Shown one piece after another: positions 21,139-25,354 of a stretch of DNA of 25,354 nt. Both the position numbers and the translations under genes were made by a program. Origin of the DNA: Isohypsibius dastychi (taxonomy: Eukaryota; Tardigrada; Eutardigrada; Parachela; Isohypsibiidae); the NCBI GenBank assembly GCA_034696485.1, contig JAQIWT010000269.1, positions 1 through 25,354 on the forward strand, in the 5' to 3' direction. How positions within the stretch are numbered: the stretch's first letter is position 1; every line of letters starts with the position of its first letter. The notes under the pieces are model-generated. The model saw only the letters and a list, made by a program, of their open reading frames with translations. It did not search any database and was not told the origin of the DNA.

Positions 21139-22077
21139 TTATTTCCGGTATGCTTGGAGTCCATTGATTGGAAGGGCTGCTCGAACATACGATGTGAAGC
21201 AGTTACTTTTCCAGCGTCCGGCTTGTTGAATTTGCTCCATAGGAATGTTGTTCATTGCTGCCGTAGTTGCGGCTCCTATTCTGAAACTGTGGGTGTTGAT
21301 ACGGTGCTTCGAGGGATGATCATGAAGCAACCGCTTGAGCGTTGATTCAACGTCGGATCGTCGTAAAGGCCTCTCGTTCATGTGGATGAAGAAAGGTGAA
21401 GAACTGGAGGATGTCGGCCGAACTTGGAGGTATTTCTGACAGGCCTTGAGCGGACACACAGACCGTCCCGTCGCCTTGAGCTTTAGCTGGTAGCCGTGGC
21501 CGAATTGATCTGTCTTTGAGTGACTGATTCTGATGGTAACATCGGACTCTGAGATGACGATGTTGCTCAGTGGGAGAACAGTTCGGTCTTGGTCCGAGGT
21601 CGTTGTAAACTCGCTCACCCTGAGGTAGCCGAAGAACGCAATTGTGAATGCGCACCAGTACAACAACTTGTCCCCTTTGTCGATGATGGACTCGCGGAGG
21701 CGATCCTTGATTAAACGCATGAGATCCATCGTGATAGGCAGGCGCCGGTCTGCAATCGGAGCATCAAGACGTTTGTAGCCATTGAGAGCCCGGTGAACGA
21801 TGTCATCCGAGGTCGGGCTCGGCACGTTATGTTCCCGGTGGAAGTTGCTGATCGCGGCCAGGTAGACTCGCACTGTGGCAGTCGAGGTGCGCCGGGTCTT
21901 CAGATGTGCGAGGAAATTGAGGACTGTGACAGAGTCTGCAGGTAAACAGCTTTGCCCGGTTTCAGCGCAGAACGTCGCAAACTGTTGCACGCCGGCCTGA
22001 TAGGTGACCCTCGTGGATGGTGCAATATGATTCTGCAGAAGCTGCTGTGCCCCTGGGCCTAGCTTCGGTAAGACCAT
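21139..22077 (-). CDS. tyrosine recombinase of the Ngaro-like element (312 aa)
   Basis: Integrase of the lambda/Cre-type tyrosine recombinase superfamily. It is thought to insert the circular cDNA into the genome by strand exchange through a covalent 3'-phosphotyrosine. The catalytic set is complete: Arg153 (in FGYLRVSEF), the beta-hairpin Lys188 (SHSKTDQ), His263 and Arg266 (HSFRIGAAT), the GRW box at 287-289 and nucleophile Tyr297 (TSYVR). Residues 1-100 form the N-terminal core-binding region. The ATG at 22077 overlaps the last 19 nt of the RT-RNase H frame and lies in the -1 frame relative to it, so reinitiation or frameshifting is needed. The stop lies next to repeat B1. Confidence 0.93.
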   Translation of the reverse strand: MVLPKLGPGAQQLLQNHIAPSTRVTYQAGVQQFATFCAETGQSCLPADSVTVLNFLAHLKTRRTSTATVRVYLAAISNFHREHNVPSPTSDDIVHRALNGYKRLDAPIADRRLPITMDLMRLIKDRLRESIIDKGDKLLYWCAFTIAFFGYLRVSEFTTTSDQDRTVLPLSNIVISESDVTIRISHSKTDQFGHGYQLKLKATGRSVCPLKACQKYLQVRPTSSSSSPFFIHMNERPLRRSDVESTLKRLLHDHPSKHRINTHSFRIGAATTAAMNNIPMEQIQQAGRWKSNCFTSYVRAALPINGLQAYRK

Positions 22078-23786
22078 TGGAGGTCCGTGAAGATGTCGGG
22101 CATCGGAGTTGCAGTGAGACGCGCTCCTGGAGCCAGTTTGCGAAAGCGTACTTCCTGAAAACGAGAGAGTGCGTCAGCAATACTGTTATCGACACCTTTG
22201 ATATGCTTCAGTGTGAGTGTGAAATTATTCTCAGCTGCGACTGTTGTCATCCGTCGCATAAGGTCGAGAACGCCATCGTGGATGGAACCGAGATTATCCC
22301 AGGCGTGCGTGGCACCCTCGTTGTCGCAATGGAACATGACTCTTTTGTTACGAAATTTGTGCCCCCAAACAAGAAGGGATAGAAGGATAGGGACCATTTC
22401 GAGGTACTCGATAGGAGGGGAAGATTCCAGAATCCATGCGGGCCATCTTGATTGGAACCAGTGGCCATCAAAGAATGCACCAAGGCCCAGCTTTCCTGAA
22501 GCATCGGTGTAGAGTTGAAGGACATTTGGGAGTGTCCAGTTGACTTCGAGAAAGGAGGCAGTACCATTCCATTTTGGCAGGAAGTGACGCCACCATTCCA
22601 GATCAAGCTTCATATTCTGATCAACGGACATACGTGGAGAGGCGTTGGAGAGCTTCCTGGTGAGTCGGCGGGTGAATAATCTGCTGGCGGGAATGCATTT
22701 CGAGGCAAAAGTGAGGGTTCCGACGAGGCTCTGCAGCTCAGAAACCGAGAAGGAAGATTTAGCTCTCCATTTGGTTAGAAGGTCTTGGATTTCCTCAAGC
22801 TTTCCGGCTGGTAACCGTATTGTTCTGGAGACTGAGTTGAGCTCGATGCCAAGAAACGTCAGCTGAGTTGCAGGTCCTTCTCGCTTATCTTGTGCGAGCG
22901 GGACCCCAAGCTCACTGCACGAATCTTCCATAGTCGCCATGAGCAGCTGACATTCTTCAGTGTCGGGGCGACCCACAAAAAAGAAGTCATCGACGTAGTG
23001 CAGATGACTTGCTATTTTAGACTGATCAGACACGATCCAATGGATTGCATCGGCAAAGTGACTGAACAGATAGGGGGAGGACCTACAGCCGAACGGCAGA
23101 ACTACGTCGAAGTAGAACTCACCATTGACTTGGAATCCTAACAGCGGCCAGTCCTGTTTCCGGACGGGTATGAGACGGAATGCCGACTTGATGTCGCACT
23201 TTCCCATAAGTGCACCTACACCAGCTGTGGTTAGGATTTTAATAGCGTCGTCGACTGAGCAATAGTGAAGGGGCATCTCTGCGGCGTTGATATAATCATT
23301 CACACTATCGCCGCTGGGCTGGGACAAATCGAGAATTATGCGATGGCCTCCATCTTTTTTCGGTCGTACACCAAGTGAGTTGACTGCGAAATTCTCCAAG
23401 GGGGGATGCTGAAAAGGCCCGACTGTGTGTCCCTTGGAAACTTCTTTGGTAATGGCCGCTTTGAGCGCCTGATGGTGTATTCGAGATGAAGCAGAATTCG
23501 GAGTATATCTTGGATGCCTCGGTCCGTTGAAGCGGAGATCGGCTCCATATGATATCGTGGTGAGGATGCGGGTTAGAAGAGACGGATCTGGATGAAGCGA
23601 GAGCAAACGCGCGAAACCTTCGGTTTTGAGTGGAGTTGGCGCAGTTGGTGGGATCCTAGGCTCCCTAGCTTCGACAGGTCGAGCTTGGGTGCCCGAGCTG
23701 ACCGCACTTGAGGCAACGGTGTTCCCGTTTATTGCGGCATGGGCTGTCACATCGGAACCAGTTGTAGTTCTTGCAGACGCGATCAC
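22059..23786 (-). CDS. reverse transcriptase-RNase H of the Ngaro-like element (about 575 aa)
   Basis: Copies the element RNA into DNA and degrades the RNA strand. Counting from a GTG at 23786, the RT palm runs from about residue 130 (SLGVRPKKDGGHRIILDLS), with the first catalytic Asp at 198 (KCDIKSAF), FDVVLPFGCRSSPYLF at 226-241 and YVDD at 264-267. RNase H follows with Asp428 (YTDAS), Glu460/463, Asp488 (HCDNEG) and Asp538 (ADALSR). No protease, methyltransferase or hydrolase domain is seen. The frame is open back to 23936 but has no ATG before residue 171, so the protein is probably made by +1 shift from gag across their overlap, or from a non-AUG start. Its first 50 residues are low-complexity, so the true N-terminus is uncertain. 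No internal stop is present. Confidence 0.9.
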   Translation of the reverse strand: MIASARTTTGSDVTAHAAINGNTVASSAVSSGTQARPVEAREPRIPPTAPTPLKTEGFARLLSLHPDPSLLTRILTTISYGADLRFNGPRHPRYTPNSASSRIHHQALKAAITKEVSKGHTVGPFQHPPLENFAVNSLGVRPKKDGGHRIILDLSQPSGDSVNDYINAAEMPLHYCSVDDAIKILTTAGVGALMGKCDIKSAFRLIPVRKQDWPLLGFQVNGEFYFDVVLPFGCRSSPYLFSHFADAIHWIVSDQSKIASHLHYVDDFFFVGRPDTEECQLLMATMEDSCSELGVPLAQDKREGPATQLTFLGIELNSVSRTIRLPAGKLEEIQDLLTKWRAKSSFSVSELQSLVGTLTFASKCIPASRLFTRRLTRKLSNASPRMSVDQNMKLDLEWWRHFLPKWNGTASFLEVNWTLPNVLQLYTDASGKLGLGAFFDGHWFQSRWPAWILESSPPIEYLEMVPILLSLLVWGHKFRNKRVMFHCDNEGATHAWDNLGSIHDGVLDLMRRMTTVAAENNFTLTLKHIKGVDNSIADALSRFQEVRFRKLAPGARLTATPMPDIFTDLQWSYRS

Positions 23787-24837
23787 CTCGGGCCTCGGGA
23801 TGGATCTGAAATGATGGTCGGTCAGGCCTCCCTGCTTCTCGTCTTCTTGGGGGCATTATGCAGTCTGCCCGGAAATGACCCTCTAGCCCACAATTGCGAC
23901 AGGTGTCCATGGTTGGCTGTAGTCGGGATGATCCGCTACCTTGTTGCCCCTGTGGCTTGCCGATGCATTCAGCATAGGTGTCTTGGTGCTGATGGGCCCA
24001 TAAATCCGTATCCCACGCTTGAGAAGCTGCTACCATTCGAAACTGACGGTCGTACTCGAGCCAGTCGGCGGTCGGAACCCCATGGCTGACATACGATGCG
24101 ATAAGATCCATGTATCGAGCTAATGGTAGAGCCAGATCCGGAAAGTAGTACGTCCGATAAGCAGAGAAGACCGAAAAAGCGCGGATCCACATCGGGAAGG
24201 ATCTTATATTAACTTGCTCCCGGTCTGGTTCGAGCAAAGGCTGGCCGTTCTTCTGAACAATTCGATGACTCACAGTTTCAGAGCTCTCCACTCGATTTTT
24301 CGGCAAAAGTGAGTCAAAGTTGACAAATTTCGATGGGTCACATAATCTCAACCGAGTTTTCTCAGGGACTGCGACTAGGTATGGTGGTAACTCGGGGTGG
24401 TCTCCAAGTCGTTCAAAAACACTGATTTTTCCCGAATGCTCTCGACCTGACGTTTTGATATGATCGAGGTTCTTACCTGGCTCGTTGTTGACCAGGGTTC
24501 GTGAATTGGGTCCTGCTTTGACGGTCAGGGTTTGGTTTCGAGATGCAACAGAGATGATGCTGGGGCTTCGACAGCGTGGCTTGCCATTACTCGTGGAGGC
24601 TTCAAGTAGATCCTTCAGCCGAGTCATCTCTGCTTGTAGTGACTCCAGCGTGGGCTTTGGAGGAGGAACAACAACAATAGACTTCTTTTTCGCAGGTGGT
24701 GCCTCAATGGGAGTTTGGCGCTTTGGAGGCCGACCACGGCGCTTCCTAATCTCGGGTGCAGCAGGTTCATCAACAAGAGCATATCGTTCATCTTCAGATT
24801 CAGATGATTCGCGTGGAGTGCGGGGATGACGAGGCAT
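23665..24837 (-). CDS. Gag-like protein of the Ngaro-like element (390 aa)
   Basis: Nucleocapsid-type protein expected to bind element RNA. The start is taken at ATG 24837, 62 nt inside the element from A1; the frame is open upstream to about 24903, but only through a TTG. Features: an acidic Ser/Glu start; an AT-hook-like basic patch KRRGRPPKR (32-40) that may double as a nuclear signal; a short coiled-coil candidate at about 60-78 (LESLQAEMTRLKDLLEA); a central domain with no known fold (about 139-290); then three Cys/His clusters: CRNCGLEGHFRADC (313-326, CCHC), a Cys3-His cluster at 355-373, and CLKCGQLGHPSSTC (375-388, CCHC). The 3' end overlaps the open RT frame by 272 nt. Confidence 0.88.
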   Translation of the reverse strand: MPRHPRTPRESSESEDERYALVDEPAAPEIRKRRGRPPKRQTPIEAPPAKKKSIVVVPPPKPTLESLQAEMTRLKDLLEASTSNGKPRCRSPSIISVASRNQTLTVKAGPNSRTLVNNEPGKNLDHIKTSGREHSGKISVFERLGDHPELPPYLVAVPEKTRLRLCDPSKFVNFDSLLPKNRVESSETVSHRIVQKNGQPLLEPDREQVNIRSFPMWIRAFSVFSAYRTYYFPDLALPLARYMDLIASYVSHGVPTADWLEYDRQFRMVAASQAWDTDLWAHQHQDTYAECIGKPQGQQGSGSSRLQPTMDTCRNCGLEGHFRADCIMPPRRREAGRPDRPSFQIHPEARGDRVCKNYNWFRCDSPCRNKREHRCLKCGQLGHPSSTCRS

Positions 24838-24899
24838 GATTGAGTTTGTGAGGCAGGAGTAAAGATGTGAAAGTTGTGTCAAAGCAGAGACGATCGCGA

Positions 24900-25039
24900 C
24901 CAAAAAACTTCGAGGAGCTAAAAGTAAACATGAAACCGATCGAGAACTGACGAAATCAGGCCGTTTGATTGACTGATTGGTAGGCGGGGCTTATTCCTCG
25001 CCCCACAGGATTAACCGCAGTTAATTCTTTAACTTCCAC
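24900..25039 (-). repeat. A1 repeat (outer 5' end of the element)
   Basis: 140 bp, 139 identical to A2. The outer edge on the plus strand is ...CTTCCAC, then flanking ATATAAA. It lies upstream of gag and presumably carries the transcription start. Confidence 0.93.
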
Positions 25040-25354
25040 ATATAAATTTTGCATTAAAAACAAAAATGTCTTCGATCGCCTTAGAGACTGCATTTCCTGA
25101 ACTGCAAATTTCAGAAAATATTCACATACTCGGTATAGCTATCTAAATCAAAAAAATATTAGTAATTTCCAATACTCCCGGAAATGCAAGACACTCCGAA
25201 AATCATGTCGCATTTTTGTGAGCAGTTTCATGGTAGAGAGCCACAGTGTGTGAAGTGGGAAATCCACAAACACACACGTAGTGTTGGCCCAATATGATAG
25301 ATATGATATTGATATGATAACAATATTCCGGCGTTATCATATTGAAACTTTCAA
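25040..25354. other. right flank of the retrotransposon
   Basis: 315 bp of AT-rich host DNA with no gene. The only structure is a cluster of ATGATA units with an inverted repeat at the very end. Confidence 0.5.
25312..25342. repeat. 10-bp inverted repeat with ATGATA cluster
   Basis: ATATGATAAC (25312-25321) and GTTATCATAT (25333-25342) form a perfect 10-bp inverted repeat around an 11-bp centre containing CCGG. Two more ATGATA units precede it (25284-25307). It may be the edge of a further repeat cut by the window end. Confidence 0.5.

Larger units (their letters stand above)
20474..25039 (-). mobile_element. complete Ngaro-like tyrosine-recombinase (DIRS-order) retrotransposon
   Basis: On the minus strand the order is A1 repeat, gag, RT-RNase H, tyrosine recombinase, B1 repeat, A2 repeat, 72-bp spacer, B2 repeat: the split direct repeat layout of Ngaro and PAT elements. 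No adenine-methyltransferase domain (present in DIRS1 and PAT) is found after RNase H, so Ngaro is the best group. All three frames are open over their expected domains. A1/A2 differ at 1 of 140 positions and B1/B2 at none of 223, indicating a very recent insertion. As expected for recombinase-mediated integration, no target duplication is seen: the flanks are GATAA on the left and ATATAAA on the right. The element is richer in G+C than its surroundings. Whether it is active cannot be told from one copy. Confidence 0.93.

Noticed and set aside
22017-22512. Plus-strand frames of more than 100 codons within the retrotransposon
   Set aside because: They are antisense shadows of the RT-RNase H and recombinase genes, whose catalytic motifs settle the coding strand.
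20474-25039. Assignment as DIRS1- or PAT-type element
   Set aside because: DIRS1 has inverted termini, and both groups carry an adenine-methyltransferase domain after RNase H. Here the repeats are split direct repeats and no such domain is present, so Ngaro-like fits better.

Overview
This is a piece of an animal nuclear genome, most likely from an invertebrate. The evidence is spliced genes with short GT-AG introns (mostly 53-90 bp), a FoxA-class forkhead gene, a tandem cluster of DGAT2/MOGAT acyltransferases, and a tyrosine-recombinase retrotransposon. The exact clade cannot be told from the sequence alone. Host DNA is AT-rich; the retrotransposon is visibly richer in G and C.

Region 1 (183-8881): four complete paralogues of the DGAT2/MOGAT family lie head to tail on the minus strand. 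They are called A, B, C and D here, from left to right, and encode 336, 336, 337 and 347 aa. All keep the HPHG motif and the membrane-anchored layout of ER neutral-lipid acyltransferases. Their exon structures, rebuilt by hand, differ greatly: only two intron positions are shared by all four. The largest intron of copy A carries a 155-bp foldback element flanked by TA. A small plus-strand spliced gene that I do not recognise (about 117 aa) sits between A and B.

Region 2 (8882-11966): about 3 kb of non-coding DNA between acyltransferase D and the forkhead gene, which diverge. It probably holds forkhead regulatory DNA; one TATA-like box is visible.

Region 3 (11967-14189): a four-exon FoxA (HNF3/fork head) gene of 432 aa, with one 75-bp intron inside the forkhead domain and several unusual substitutions.

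Region 4 (14190-20473): more than 6 kb with no convincing gene.

Region 5 (20474-25039): a 4,566-bp Ngaro-like (DIRS-order) retrotransposon on the minus strand, with intact gag, RT-RNase H and tyrosine recombinase frames and classic split direct repeats (A1 - ORFs - B1 A2 - spacer - B2). The repeat pairs are 139/140 and 223/223 identical, so the insertion looks recent and the copy possibly still competent. The circle-junction sequence predicted for this class is already present at the B1/A2 boundary. The last 315 bp are flanking DNA ending in a short inverted repeat.

All coordinates, splice sites and identities were worked out by eye from the sequence; no database search or alignment program was run.
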